A DNA stretch of 64,000 bases from the NCBI GenBank assembly GCA_963920705.1, contig OY987226.1:11224501-11288500 (forward strand). The letters run 5' to 3'. Below the pieces are notes generated by a model. The model searched no databases and had not been told where the DNA came from. It saw only the letters and a list, made by a program, of their open reading frames with translations. The position numbers were made by a program, and so were the translations under genes. Below are positions 1-11,800 of this stretch, piece after piece. Numbering within the stretch: the stretch's first letter is position 1; every line of letters begins with the position of its first letter. The stretch is from Odiellus spinosus (Eukaryota; Arthropoda; Arachnida; Opiliones; Phalangiidae).

Positions 1-149
1 ATGGGTTTCAAAAAGGCCTTTTACAACAAACTTATTTTTAAATACTAATAATGAGTCATTAAATACTAATAATGAGTCTTTAATTACTAATAATAAACCA
101 TTAAATACTAATTGTGAATAATGATTTATATAAAATTACTATGAATTAT

Positions 150-612
150 TTATTACTAATTATGAATTAAATATTACTAATTATGAATTAAATATTACTA
201 ATTATGAATTAAATATTACTAATTATGAATTAAATATTACTAATTATGAATTAAATATTACTAATTATGAATTAAATATTACTAATTATGAATTAAATAT
301 TACTAATTATGAATTAAATATTACTAATTATGAATTAAATATTACTAATTATGAATTAAATATTACTAATTATGAATTAAATATTACTAATTATGAATTA
401 AATATTACTAATTATGAATTAAATATTACTAATTATGAATTAAATATTACTAATTATGAATTAAATATTACTAATTATGAATTAAATATTACTAATTATG
501 AATTAAATATTACTAATTATGAATTAAATATTACTAATTATGAATTAAATATTACTAATTATGAATTAAATATTACTAATTATGAATTAAATATTACTAA
601 TTATGAATTATT
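150..612. repeat. 21-bp minisatellite, array 1
   Basis: About 22 near-identical head-to-tail copies of a 21-bp unit containing AATTATGAATTAAATATTAC. The copies are almost invariant from about 155 to 605. Positions 1-150 hold a looser, related pattern of ACTAATAATGA-type motifs. The array is pure A/T apart from one G and one C per unit. Confidence 0.95.
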
Positions 613-1064
613 AATTATTTAATACGAATTATTAATTATTTAATACGAATTATTAATTATTTAATACGAATTATTAATTATTTAATACGAATTATTAATT
701 ATTTAATACGAATTATTAATTATTTAATACGAATTATTAATTATTTAATACGAATTATTAATTATTTAATACGAATTATTAATTATTTAATACGAATTAT
801 TAATTATTTAATAAGAATTATTAATTATTTAATAAGAATTATTAATTATTTAATACGAATTATTAATTATTTAATACGAATTATTAATTATTTAATACGA
901 ATTATTAATTATTTAATACGAATTATTAATTATTTAATACGAATTATTAATAAGAGAAATTAATCCAGTAATTATTATTTAATACGAATTATTAATTATT
1001 TAATACGAATTATTAATTATTTAATACGAATTATTAATAAGAGAAATTAATCCAGTAATTATTA
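606..1064. repeat. 21-bp minisatellite, array 2, with two identical interruptions
   Basis: Follows array 1 without a gap and has the same 21-bp period but a different unit (AATTATTAATTATTTAATAC plus G). Two copies near 810-840 read AATAAG instead of AATACG. The array is broken twice by the same roughly 27-bp segment (TAAGAGAAATTAATCCAG...), at about 951-977 and 1038-1064. A higher-order unit has therefore itself been duplicated. Confidence 0.93.
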
Positions 1065-1394
1065 AATTCTGATCTAGTATTAATAATCCATGAAAAATCC
1101 ATTTTAATTATAATTGGTCTAATCATAGTTAATTTGATTCTATCATCAATAAATTTCAATCAGTCATAAAGCTTTAAATAAATTTAATCACTTTTATTGG
1201 TAAAATTGTGATTAATTTAATTTAGATTAGGATTAGCTTCATCGATTAGATTTATTTTTGATTATATTTAAATTATAATTATTAAAATGGAATTAAGCGT
1301 TTAAACTGTGTTAATCGATTTTATCATAATTAAATTAATCTTCTTCATCATTGTTCGATTGTCACGTGAATCAAAATATTCTATCTAAAATTCT
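1065..1394. other. AT-rich stretch without recognised features
   Basis: Irregular TTTAATT/GATTAA-rich sequence with no convincing reading frame, repeat period or RNA gene visible. Confidence 0.5.
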
Positions 1395-1935
1395 GTTCGC
1401 CAAAGCATTTTCTACCGCTGGCAGCCAGTGTCAGTTAAAATTTCAAACCAGTGGGGTTATTTTTTCATGGTGATTTTCAGCCAACACTTTCTACCCCATC
1501 CTCCCTTTGCGGTAAGCCTGATAAAGAAAAATTCTTCACTCCACTGCTCTGTATAATACAACAACGGTTGTTAAAAGCCTCCTCCATTCGATCCTTGCTT
1601 TTACGTGTCGGAACCACAGGTCGGTTCTTGCCCTGTAGTTGGATTAGACCAACACTTCTGTTCTGCCGTTAATAGTCTCATGTGTAGGCCTTGGTAGCTC
1701 AGTTGGTTAGAGTGTAGGACAGTTACTGAACGACCCTGAGGTGTGTCTTATGTTGTCATATCAGGATTCCTGTTTATCCACTTAAATCATGTTTAAACCG
1801 TACCTAATGGTTGTTAAAAACCTTCTCCATACCATGTTATTCTATCTTTTAGGACAGTGATCGGCAGAATAAACTTTCCCTTTTCTGTTATATCAGAATC
1901 ACATTCAGTTTGTTCCTGAAAAAATAAGAGTCCTT
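1395..1935 (+). repeat. SINE-like region with degenerate tRNA-like segment
   Basis: Positions 1688-1713 read GGCCTTGGTAGCTCAGTTGG..., matching a tRNA D-arm and an RNA polymerase III A box (TRGYNNARNNGG). No clear B box (GGTTCRANTCC) follows, and the anticodon and T arms cannot be folded cleanly, so this is not a working tRNA. A sentence-like motif, GGTTGTTAAAAGCCTCCTCC at about 1566, recurs in altered form near 1809 (GGTTGTTAAAAACCTTCTCC), which suggests repeated or mobile DNA. A 73-codon open frame inside (1451-1672) has no family likeness. SINE origin is an inference. Confidence 0.4.
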
Positions 1936-2974
1936 CAGGCTTCACTCCTTCTTCAAGTTGAAATAACTAGCAAAGGCTTAAGCTTGATAGGATTATGCTA
2001 AGCAGCTAACATACTCGTGAAGGAATTATTGCATATGTTCGAAACTTGAAATTTGGAAAATCATGAAGATTTATAACATATATAAATTAATAGATATGCC
2101 TACCTTTCAATCTGCGTTTCAGCAACCTTCGATTTCAAAGAGTTAAATACAAGTTAAGCTTGCGCCTAAATTGATGGCTCGGGTCGCGTCTCTACTACGA
2201 AGAAAACAGAGAGAATACTTAAACGAAGGAGGTGAAAGAGACTGCCCGTTTTCCCGTTCTAACGCGCTTACCGCTTATTGTGCGCTAGGTACAAGCTTCC
2301 ACTCGTTTGTTAGTCACTCAGAGATAGATATCACCTCCGCCAAAAAGTGACGCGGCACCAAGCGTTATTCTCTCGTCAAGGTTGCTAGAGATATTTCGCT
2401 GGGTTCTAGTCTCCCGAGCGTTAACATTTGAATCCACAAAAATACAATTTAAACCTTGGGGCGCTTGTTTTAGTTTACCTTCTATTAATGACATTAGATA
2501 TTTTACTTTTCTCCAATTAAGATCCCAATAAAACATAAATATCAACAATATGTATAATAAGACTTACAATGATTTTGGAATAAAATTTCCAGCGTAGTTT
2601 TCATTTCGCGGGGTTTCCGATTGTTAAGCCTAATTTGACAAAAGTAGGCTTAGGAAAAAAATTTCACGAGCTTGGTTCGATAATACCTTTTGGGGTTTTA
2701 AAAAAGACCTTCTTTACTCATTAAATACCCTTCGGAAGTCGAAAATACCCTAATGGTATTGAAAAGAACCCTTAAAAATTCTTAGGGTGTGTTTAAGCGC
2801 CATCGGTAGTACTAATAAATACCTTAAGGTGTTTTTCCATTAAAAGTACCTTTTAAGGCGTTTAAAACGACCCCAAAAATACCTTCATTTTTTACAGTGT
2901 ACCTGTGCACCTATTTACTTTTGGTGCTGGCTAAGGAAGTAACTAACAAAACCACGTGCGTGTCTGCCAAGTCA
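1936..2974. other. Sequence without recognised genes
   Basis: Mixed-composition DNA. A 76-codon minus-strand open frame (2318-2548) shows no recognisable domain. From about 2670 to 2900 the motif AATACCCT/AATACCTT recurs irregularly, next to TTTTGGGG and CCCCAAAA stretches about 200 bp apart. This may be an old degenerate inverted-repeat element, but no clean ends are visible. Confidence 0.4.
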
Positions 2975-3447
2975 ATCAATTGGAAATAATAACCCCTTGT
3001 CGATCGTTTGAAAGTCAGTCAATTTTAAATAACCCCTGTCGATCATTTGACAGTCGATCAATTGGAAAAATCACCTTATCGATCATTTGAAAGTCAGTTA
3101 TTTGGAAAGAACTCATTGTTGATCATTTGAAAGCCAATCAATTGGAAATAGCCCCTTGTCGATCAATTGGAAATAACCCCCTGTCGATAGTTTGAAAGTC
3201 GATCAATTGGAAATAACCCCTTGCCGATCATTTGAAAGTCGATCAATTGGAAATAACCCCTTGTCGATCATTTGAAAGTTAATCAATTGGAAATAACCCC
3301 CTATCGATCATTTGAAAGTCGATCAATGAAAAATAACCCTTTTTCGATCATTTCAAAGTCGATCAATTGGATATAACACTCGGTTGATCATTTGAAAGTC
3401 TATCAATTGGAAATAACGCACTGTCGATCATTTGAAAGTCAATCAAG
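2975..3447. repeat. 40-bp minisatellite
   Basis: About eleven imperfect 40-bp units. Each contains GATCATTTGAAAGTC followed by GATCAATTGGAAATAACCCC. The two halves resemble each other (GATCATTTGAAA versus GATCAATTGGAAA), so the unit itself probably arose by duplication of a roughly 20-bp ancestor. Some early units lack one half. Confidence 0.9.
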
Positions 3448-3709
3448 AGAATCAAGCTCCTAAATCATGATGTTTTCTATTCACTGCCGACACGCACGAG
3501 ATTTTTGTTAGTTACTACTTTAGCCCGCTTTGTTTGCCGCTAGATGGGTTTCATAAATTAGTTCTTGCTTTCTAACAGAGCATTATCCTAAGGGATAATA
3601 GGATCAGCTTTTAAGACCGTATCATCTCTCGGATATATTTTCGGCCGAATCTAAAGATGTCTGATGGGGCGCCACACCCAAGATTATGGGGATATCTTAT
3701 ATAATACGA

Positions 3710-3727
3710 GGGGGGGGGGGGGGGGGG
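3710..3727. repeat. Poly-G run
   Basis: Eighteen consecutive G residues in an AT-rich setting. The exact length is prone to sequencing error. Confidence 0.9.
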
Positions 3728-4264
3728 TCGCTATAGCTATCACGTATACCTTATCAAATATTTGACCAAAAAAATTGATAAATTTTGTTATTTTTCATTT
3801 ATTACTTTGTCATGATCGATTTTTTTAATTAAGGTTGATCCTAAAACGTTTCTTAATAACTTTGAAATATGTTTTTTAATTTAGAATTTTACTTAATGAC
3901 GTTATTAAGGTTTCCAAAGGTTAATGGATATCATAAATTTACTTTTCGATCTGTTTTTTGAAATATTATATTAACCACTAGATTATAATCCGTATCTGAA
4001 TTATAGAGGCAATAGAGTGAAAGGCAGGATGCTGGATGAATTGTAGAAAAAACAATATTCAAACTTATATTTCTCCTTTTGCCTTTTGTTTGCTCATATA
4101 AAATCAACCTTTAATAAGAGTATATGAAAATTGCTTTTAATAACATTAATATATATTTTATCGATTGTTACAGGGTTGGGTTAAGATTGGATATCGTGGG
4201 CCTGGGCCCTCGGGCACCAACTAAGTGGGAGCACCTTTGTTTTAAACCTTAATTACCTAGCTGG
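3728..4264. other. AT-rich stretch without recognised features
   Basis: No convincing open frame, tandem period or inverted repeat seen. Confidence 0.45.
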
Positions 4265-4271
4265 CTATAAA

Positions 4272-4563
4272 CAAGAAGGATCAGATAAGGAGAGGAAAAG
4301 TGGGAACGGCGCGGCTCCTACTGCGTCGGCCTAAACTCCCACTCTGGGAGAACGGGGGACAGACGGGGGTAGAGATGCTTCGCGGTAAATTGTTGTCACG
4401 TGGGTAAAACGAATCCTTTATGAGACGCGCTAGCTAGCGACCACGTGACAACAGTTTACCTCGAGAATTTCCTATCCCCCCTTTCCACCCGAGTGGGAGG
4501 TTGGCTCTTCTCTCTCTAACTCAACGCAGCCCCACTTTTCCTCTCCTTATCTGATCCTTCTTG
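4272..4563. mobile_element. Palindromic non-autonomous DNA transposon (MITE), 292 bp
   Basis: The 33-bp terminal inverted repeats match perfectly and begin CAAGAAGGATCAGATAAGGA. They are flanked by the direct repeat CTATAAA at 4265-4271 and 4564-4570 (8 bp if the adjoining G is counted). A second inverted pair lies inside, GGTAAATTGTTGTCACGTGG near 4384 against its complement with one mismatch near 4440, so most of the element can fold back. There is no coding capacity. The TSD length fits hAT or P-type transposition. Superfamily assignment is inference. Confidence 0.85.
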
Positions 4564-4570
4564 CTATAAA

Positions 4571-5985
4571 TAAACAATTCACTTTTGAGACGAAAGGGTA
4601 CCCTGAAGTTTAGAGTCTTTCTATTGAATGATAACTTAATAGTCATATCAGAAATCGAGAAAAATTCCAAAAATAAGAGGGAGTCAAATTTAAAATTAAA
4701 TTTTTAATAGCATTGAATTAATTAAACAAACTTCTTATTTGCAGTCTCATATGTCTCAAAGTGAGATTCAAAAAACCACCTTTATATTGTAACAAACCCA
4801 TTATTTTTGGCTGAAACTTTTGACCTTTCAATACGAAAAGTCTTCTCTTAAATAGCCACCTTCATCAGGCTTTATGTCTACCCTGATTTTCGTTATTTAC
4901 TTCGCATACCCATTTCTCCATCAAGTTATAAAATGCACCTAAGACTATCGCCCCTTTTTCTCCTAATAAAAAAAAAAAGCTTATAACCACTCGCTTGTCA
5001 GAAACGCTTAACTTTGACCAGTTACGTTTCAATTAACTCTTATCGCGGCTACCGGTTAAAAAACTCCATGATATGACCACGCTTACGCTTATACCGGTAT
5101 ATATCTCTAGTGTAAGTATCTTTACCCCTCTGTAAAATAACATATAATCTCCCAAACCATAGCGAGGTACACCCAATATAATCGTGAGAAATTCCACCAT
5201 AGATTCCCGCTGCGCGTAAAATTTCTTCAGAGCTAAAAAAACTAGTTTTCGGTTAGGGATGAATCGAGCTCTTAATAGATAAAATCTTAGGGCAATTAAT
5301 TTTCGTATTCCCGCACGTCCAAACATTGAGAGATCACCTGTGCAGGCTGCTTTCAGCTTGATATTGTTTATAGTATGAAACATTTTGAGTTTTTAGCGAG
5401 TTAGAAAGCTACGGTATTTCGGTTTCTGGCTTAGGAATTTATAGAAACATAGGTTCGTAGCTCGCTGTAGTTTCTGATTAATTTTTACTATAGAATACTG
5501 AAAATATAACTTTTTTTATATTTTTAATTTTTGTTTTTGATGAGAAAATATAAGGTAATATGTTTCTCCTTGAAGTTGATCTCTTCGATCTGTTTAAATA
5601 TTGTTAGGAAGATAATATGAGCTTGCCTGTATCTTGTACCTACACGTGTTTCTTTAGTTTTTTTAGATATATCTATAGGAACCGTGTTTGGAAAGTTGGA
5701 ACTAATTAATACTGTCTATAACGTAGGTCTAGTTGAAGGTTATAGTATAGGAATATGAGTTTAAGGTCGTTAATTTAACTTGAAGGAAAACTCAGTTTTG
5801 AAGCTTTGAACTAGGCCTAACTATCGTAAGTTATGGCTATATTTACCGGCTAGAAATAAAATAATGCAATTTAAAAGTACATGGGCTTCACTAAAATTTA
5901 AATAAACTTAAATTTTAAGAAATTATTGTGATTTTTAAGAAAATATATTTTTTAGAAATTAAAACTAGCAGAAATTATAATTAAT
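4571..5985. other. Sequence without recognised genes
   Basis: AT-rich DNA. A 116-codon ATG-initiated frame on the minus strand (5033-5383) is the only sizeable frame. Its product shows no domain, signal peptide or family motif that I recognise, and I do not treat it as a gene. Confidence 0.4.
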
Positions 5986-6002
5986 TTCTACAAATCTTTG
6001 CT

Positions 6003-6300
6003 AAAAATTCCAATAAATTCCCAGAAATTTTAATAAATTCACGCAAATTTAAATGAATTCCCAGAAATTTTAATAAATTCCCAGAAATTTTAATAAATTC
6101 CCAGAAATTTTTTAAAAAATTTTAAGAAATTTTAAGAAATTCCCAGAAATTTTAAAATATTTTAAGAAATTTTAATAAATTTCCAGAAATTTTAATAAAT
6201 TCCCAGAAATTTTACTAAATTCCCTGAAATTTTAATAAATTCCCAGAAATTTTAATAAATTCATAGGAATTTTAATAAATTCACAGAAATTTTAATAATT
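6003..6300. repeat. 20-bp minisatellite
   Basis: Imperfect tandem copies of GAAATTTTAATAAATTCCCA, about 14 units, with a short stretch of truncated TTTTAAGAAA units near 6105-6170. Confidence 0.88.
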
Positions 6301-6599
6301 TGATATAAACTAAATGACCCAGAAATGTTAATATATTCCCACAAAATAAATAATGATAATATTTTAATAAATATAAATTTTTAAATAAATTATAAGAAAT
6401 GCCCTGGAAATTTGAATATGCCAATATATTCGACCTGTCAAAAAGTATGAAACATTTTGTGTATTTCTCATCTTTAAATCGCCAAATAATTGTCTAAAAA
6501 TAACGTGCATACATCAGTTAAAGTGAAACTATACCCTTTGCTATACATTTTATACATGTATGCAAAGCTAGCATAATATATTCAACAAAACCTTTAAAC

Positions 6600-6995
6600 C
6601 CGGCGCGTTATACTTAAGCCAAAAAATGCATATGTCCTTGCAAGTCCCGAAAGCGCGGATAAGCGGTATTAGAAACCTTGCCATAACAAAATCTCATGTT
6701 GCAATATAAATAGCATTGCCACCTCCTTCCCGCCTTTCTCTTCATTGTATCCAATTTGGTGAACATGTACCGACAGAGACCATGTCAGCCATACATCCAC
6801 CCCACTATTAATAATGAAGCCAAGTATCTACGCTGGGTCTGAATATATTTGGAGGGGTCCCCATATACGCAGTACGCCTCTTCTTCCATCCACCCTCCAG
6901 GTACCCACCGTACGTCGTTCTTCAGCACCCTTGGGTCTATATCTGGCGGGCGCATGAAAGGAAAGATGACGGTTTGTAATCGACAGGTAACGTGA
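6600..6995 (+). promoter_or_regulatory. GC-richer patch with TATA-like box; possible promoter and non-coding first exon
   Basis: Stands out from AT-rich surroundings. TATAAATAG lies at 6705-6713. A TCATTG initiator-like site follows at 6742-6747, about 39 bp from the first T and so longer than the usual 30 or so. A possible donor CAG|GTAACG lies near 6986. No long reading frame lies between. The region could be a 5' UTR exon of a + strand gene, conceivably the one whose first coding exon is at 21 kb, but nothing in the sequence proves transcription. Confidence 0.25.
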
Positions 6996-7546
6996 GCCCC
7001 CCTCTTTTCTCTAGGAAAACCTCTAATTTTACAAGTTCCCCCGAACCAACCATGGATACCCGAGTAGAAAAACCGAGAAAAACAGATTATACTTCGCCAG
7101 CCAGGAAATGGGTTTTATTGATTAATGTTTAGCATTAACATAGGACACTGTTGGGACTATGTGCCCATGTAGGTGTAGGAACCGATTAGTCTCGAAAAAC
7201 ATGGCTATATGCGCTTATTTGTCGATAAAATATTATGTACGTGATATTGTTTGTGTAAAGGATTATATTCCAAGCTGAAAAATCGTTAGGAAAACGACAC
7301 ATTTCTTCTTGTTTACTTAACAAGGTTCACCTACTACATGGGAAACCTGGAATAATTAAGTTTTAAGAATTATAGTCACTGCCAATTTAGTGGATTTCAG
7401 CAAAAAGTCAGGGAAAAGTGGATTTTTTTACGAAATGGTCAGTGAAATGCCAGATATTTTGTTCTATAACCAATCTGCAAGACCAAAATTCCAAGGAAAA
7501 ATCAGGCTAAACATTAATTAATTAATTTTGAAGAAAAATATCCGAA

Positions 7547-7704
7547 TAGAGATCGGGGTTTGGACAAGAAATTTCTGATTATTTTATCTTTATTCAAAAC
7601 TTTAAATTTTTCCAATGTAATCGCGAATAATTTTTCGATTATTTTTTTATGATTAACTGATTAACTGATAGTTGTGGATTATTTTGTCCAAGCCCCGATC
7701 TCTA
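7547..7704. mobile_element. MITE, 158 bp, 8-bp TSD
   Basis: Terminal inverted repeats TAGAGATCGGGGTTTGGACA / complement (one mismatch over about 21 bp) are flanked by a perfect 8-bp direct repeat TATCCGAA at 7539-7546 and 7705-7712. The right subterminal segment contains TTAACTGATTAAC and TTGTGGATTATTTTGT, also present in the element at 15779-15926. It has no coding capacity. The 8-bp TSD suits a hAT- or P-type transposase. Confidence 0.85.
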
Positions 7705-7712
7705 TATCCGAA

Positions 7713-8024
7713 CGTATAACCAAGACATTTTTTTTATGAGAAGTCCGTTTTCCGAAATTTTATCTTCTGATAAGTTTAGAGGAATGAAAAATAGGGCAGT
7801 ATATTTTTAAACTAAATATATCCAGTAGTTCTATCCAATTATTGATAGCTATACAAACTGCATACACTAAAGGGGATAATTGAATAACTGGCTTAAATGG
7901 TCGCTGAAAAATTCGAGTATTATAATAATTAAGCCAAATGGCCAAAGAATGAGATAATTAAGCTAAAAGGTGAGGGAATCTTTCAGGAAATCCAGTAGTT
8001 TATTAGCAACGATGACTTTGATAC
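7713..8024. other. Gene-free flank of the LTR element
   Basis: AT-rich sequence between the MITE and the BEL/Pao insertion site. Nothing recognised. Confidence 0.45.
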
Positions 8025-8029
8025 ACTTT
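8025..8029. repeat. Target-site duplication (left) of BEL/Pao element
   Basis: ACTTT, repeated exactly at 15114-15118 on the other side of the element. A 5-bp TSD is usual for BEL/Pao. Confidence 0.9.
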
Positions 8030-8656
8030 TGAAGAATATTTGGTTAAGGTGACTATCTTCTATACGGTTATTTTAAACCGAACCCTAGTTCTTTATGTTC
8101 TAGCTCTTAATTTGACTGACTGGGAGAGTCTTGTTTGTAGTTTTAACTACCGCGAACGGACTGAAACATTCGCGTAGTTTCTCTATCTTGATATTATGGG
8201 AAATTCTCTAAGTCCCGCGTACTTGAGGTTTTGAAATGAAACACAAACGACTATGTTCTTTAGAACGAGTTTCAAAGTTTTATTTATTTTGTCGCTTTAG
8301 CGAGAGTGGCACTGATTTTGGCCCGCCGAGGTTCACGTTGAATTTGAATCTAACCCTGTCCTCTCTCGTATCGTCGCTTCTCACCTCTTGCGGGGGGGAA
8401 CTGACCGGAAACCTTTGGCGCCAGCAGTCTGCTCCCGGTCACCGGAGGTTTTTCCGTGGGACCAGGAGAGAGACCACCAGCGCCGGGCTTCTATTGTTGG
8501 GTCGTTTCCCGCCCGAGATGCAGAAGCAAAGAGAGGATAGGGTTTTTACATTTATTTTGAATAGTTTTAGAGTTTAAATTTTAAAGTGGTGATGCCAAAA
8601 GTCCATACACCCGAAGTAATGTGGGTAGATTGGAAAATGTACAGAATTATTTTGCA
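8030..8656 (-). mobile_element. 3' LTR of BEL/Pao element
   Basis: A 627-bp repeat with TG...CA ends, matching the copy at 14487-15113 with no difference that I could see by eye. Read on the minus strand it is the 3' LTR. A polyadenylation signal (AATAAATAAA on the minus strand) lies at about 8278-8290, a candidate U3/R boundary marker. The 113-codon open frame on the opposite strand is present in both LTRs and is a shadow, not a gene. Confidence 0.95.
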
Positions 8657-8664
8657 CTCCCCTC
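8657..8664 (-). other. Polypurine tract
   Basis: On the minus strand GAGGGGAG directly abuts the 3' LTR, the expected position of the plus-strand primer for reverse transcription. Between it and the polyprotein stop, positions 8769-8840 hold long A tracts (T on the + strand) in the element's 3' untranslated part. Confidence 0.8.
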
Positions 8665-8870
8665 GGTAATACTGGAGGAGCATTCCGAGGTATTACCTAG
8701 ATTACATTTTTCAAGTATCGATTTTATACAGATTTTTCCTCAAATTGACATTTTCAAAGAGTTTGTTACACATTTTTTTTTTTTTTTTACATACACGCGT
8801 TTTTTTTTTTTTTTTTTTTTTTTGTTTTTTTTTTTTTTTATACAGATTAATTTTATAATACACATAAACA

Positions 8871-11800
8871 TTACACTTGAATTTCTAAATTGCATACATG
8901 TTGCACAGACCGCCTAATTGTTGTGCCGTTGGTAGTTTTCAGCAAGCACGATCTAATTTTCCCATCTCTGCCTTCTATTATTTCTAATACTACACCTAAT
9001 TTCCACATGTGCCTAGGGCGTTGATCGTCTATTATTATTACGACGTCACCCTTTTTAATTTCATTTTTATTTTTCGGATTTTTTCCGTAATGAGCAGTGC
9101 GCAGCTCCATCACATACTCGTGGTGAAAACGTTTCCATAATTTGTCTAAAACGTTTTCTCTGTGCTGTAATCTTTTTATTAAAGCTAATCTGGTAGCTGG
9201 CACATTTGTGTTTTCATTTTCCCTCTCGTTTTCTAAAGGGGGGAGAGAGGTCACCCTTCTACCTATCAGAAATTCAGCCGGGGACAAAGGTGTTGGCTCA
9301 TTTAAATCATTGTAGCAGTAAGTGATCGGGCGAGAATTAATCATCGCTTCCGCTGCAATTAAAGCCGTTTCCATTTCAACATAGTTTAGGAAAGCGTTGC
9401 CGAGATTCTTTTTTAGCGCAAGTTTAGTTGACTTGACCAATACTTCCCAAAAACCCCCATACCACGCTGCTCTTTCTACAATGTATTTCCATTTAATCCC
9501 TTCTTTGGCGAAAAATTCCTGAAATTTTGATTGGTCTATGTTTTTCCAAATCCGTTGTAAGTGTTGATCCGCGGCCTTAAATGTTTTGGCATTATCACTG
9601 TATATTATTTGTGGCGTCCCCCTTCTACAAAACATGCGCGTGAATGCTAGTAGAAAATTATCTGTGCTTAGAGAAGGGACCAGTTCAAGGTGTACCGCGC
9701 GAGTTACTGCGCAGGTTATGATACAAAAATACGCCTTTTCCGTATTTTTCCCACTTTTAATCAAGAGTGGGCCCCCAAAATCTATTCCTATTTTTGAAAA
9801 TGCGGGTGTTTCGTCTACCCTGTCTTTTGGCAGCGCCGCTGTGGGGGTGTCTAAAGGTTTCACAGTTAATTTTTTGCAAATCAAGCAACTTTTCACAACA
9901 GATCTCGCTAACTGCCTTCCCGCTGGAATCCAGTAGCGTTCTCTCATTTGAACAATAGTGTCATTGATTCCGCCATGCTTTGATTTTTCGTGGCTTCTCT
10001 TCATCAATAAATGAGTTAAATTTTCGTTTTTATTTAATAAGATCGGGTGCTTTTCGTAATAGGTAAGAGAAGACTCCTCGAGTCTACCCCCCACGCACAA
10101 TAGGCCTGCGTCATTAATAACGGGATTTAGGGTGAGAAGTTTTGAAGTTTTAGATAGCTCTCCGGTTTTCAACTCGTCCAATTCCTTTTCATATATTTTT
10201 CCTTGAATTGATTTCACCCAAATTATTTCGGCCTTTTCTAATTCTTCCGCCGTGATAGGGCCGGTTATTTTGATTTTCTCCTTAACCATTTCTATAAATC
10301 TCAGTACGTAGGAAGTGATTCTCAATGTTTTACCTATATAATTGTGTTTGGTGATATCTATTATTTCTTGCACCTTCACTATTTGTTTTTCTTTCACGCT
10401 AACTGCTAATGTAATTTTCCTTTTCTCGTTTTCCACCACCTCTAACTTTGCATTTGGTTGCGGGTGATTAGGCCAATTTTCTTTTGGCTCTGACAACCAT
10501 TTCGGGCCTTCCCACCAAAACTCGCTGTTTACTAAATTTTCCGCCCCCATCCCTCTTGTTGGGAGGTCTGCTGGGTTGTTAGCGCCGGGGCAGTGTCGCC
10601 ACGAGTTTATGTCTGAGAGTCCTTGAATATCCCGAACTCTGTTCGATACGAACGGTTTCCAGAGTTTAGGGTCACCTTTAATCCAACTTAGAGCTACCGT
10701 TGAGTCCGTCCAGTAATATATTTTGTGTATTGGTTCGAACGTATTTTTAATGCAGTTAGCTAATCTGGCGGCCAGTAAGCAGCCCATCAACTCTAATTTT
10801 GGAAGAGTGAGTTCTTCTGGCGCCTTCGTAGTTTTCTCCGTGATTATCTCGAAAACTGAACTTTTCTTACTCCTTTTAGATAGGCCTAGTTTTAAAGGTG
10901 CCACGCGAGTTTTTGCGGTCACCAAGTTTGAGCCTATTTGTTTTGTTTGTGTCTGATATCTTACGTATATAGCCGTTGCGTACGCTTTTATTGAGGCGTC
11001 GCAAAAACAATGTAGTTCAATCATTTCTACTTTGTCGGTTGCCTTTGAAAAATAGTATCGGTCCACCTTAATTTTGTGCAGATGGGGCAACTCTAAAATC
11101 CATGTTTGAAATTCTCTCTCTATTTCGAAGGGTAATTTTCCATCCCAATCTACTTTCGCCTCCCATATTTTTTGGAATAAAATTTTGGCGCGAATTGTGA
11201 ATGGCCCTAATAATCCGATTGGGTCAAATATTTGAGACACCAAACTCAAGACGTGTCTTTTTGTTTTTTCAGTTTTGTTAGCAAATTCCATTAAATTTTT
11301 TAAATCATAGGAAAAGGTGTCCGTTTTGGGGTCCCAACTTTTACCCAACACTTTAGACTCTGTTTCGTGGTCTCTCATTTCAAACACGTTTTCGTCCCCT
11401 TTTTTATCATGATCCCTCCATAATTGCCTAAGTTTTTCGGAATTTGTCCCCCACTTCCGGAATTCCATTCCCGCTGTTTTCATTAATTTCGCGGCCTCCA
11501 CCGTTATTTTGAATCCTTCCCGTACGTTTTCTACCCCCGTGGTAAAATCGTCGACATATAAATCTCGGTTTAATTTTTCTACCGTTTTTTTATCGGCCTG
11601 AGGGTTTTGTTGTAAGTGGTGTTTGATTGTCCCTGCCAATAGAAAGGGAGAGCTGGTTACCCCAAAAGGTACCCTCGCCATTCGCAGAACCACATAATCG
11701 TTTTGTTCGATTACTCCGTTGTTTTCTTTAACCCAAAGAAACCTCACCGCGTCTCTGTCGGCTTCACTGATTCCCACTTGTAAATACGCCTGTTTTATAT

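Noticed and set aside
150-1064. CRISPR array
   Set aside because: Repeats are head-to-tail without unique spacers, and the genome is eukaryotic. The same applies to the arrays at 2975, 21510, 39530 and 59905.
1688-1760. tRNA gene
   Set aside because: The D-arm/A box is convincing, but the B box, T arm and a clean anticodon stem are missing. Kept only as a SINE-like relic.
5033-5383. 116-codon minus-strand ATG frame
   Set aside because: No recognisable domain, no splice or promoter signals and AT-rich codon use like the surrounding DNA. A chance frame of this size is plausible.
8236-8577. 113-codon + strand frame, repeated at 14693-15034
   Set aside because: It lies in both LTRs, antisense to the element, and is identical only because the LTRs are. 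No domain is recognisable.
8657-8870. Envelope-like third gene of the BEL/Pao element
   Set aside because: Only a polypurine tract and A-rich untranslated sequence lie between the Gag-Pol stop and the 3' LTR.
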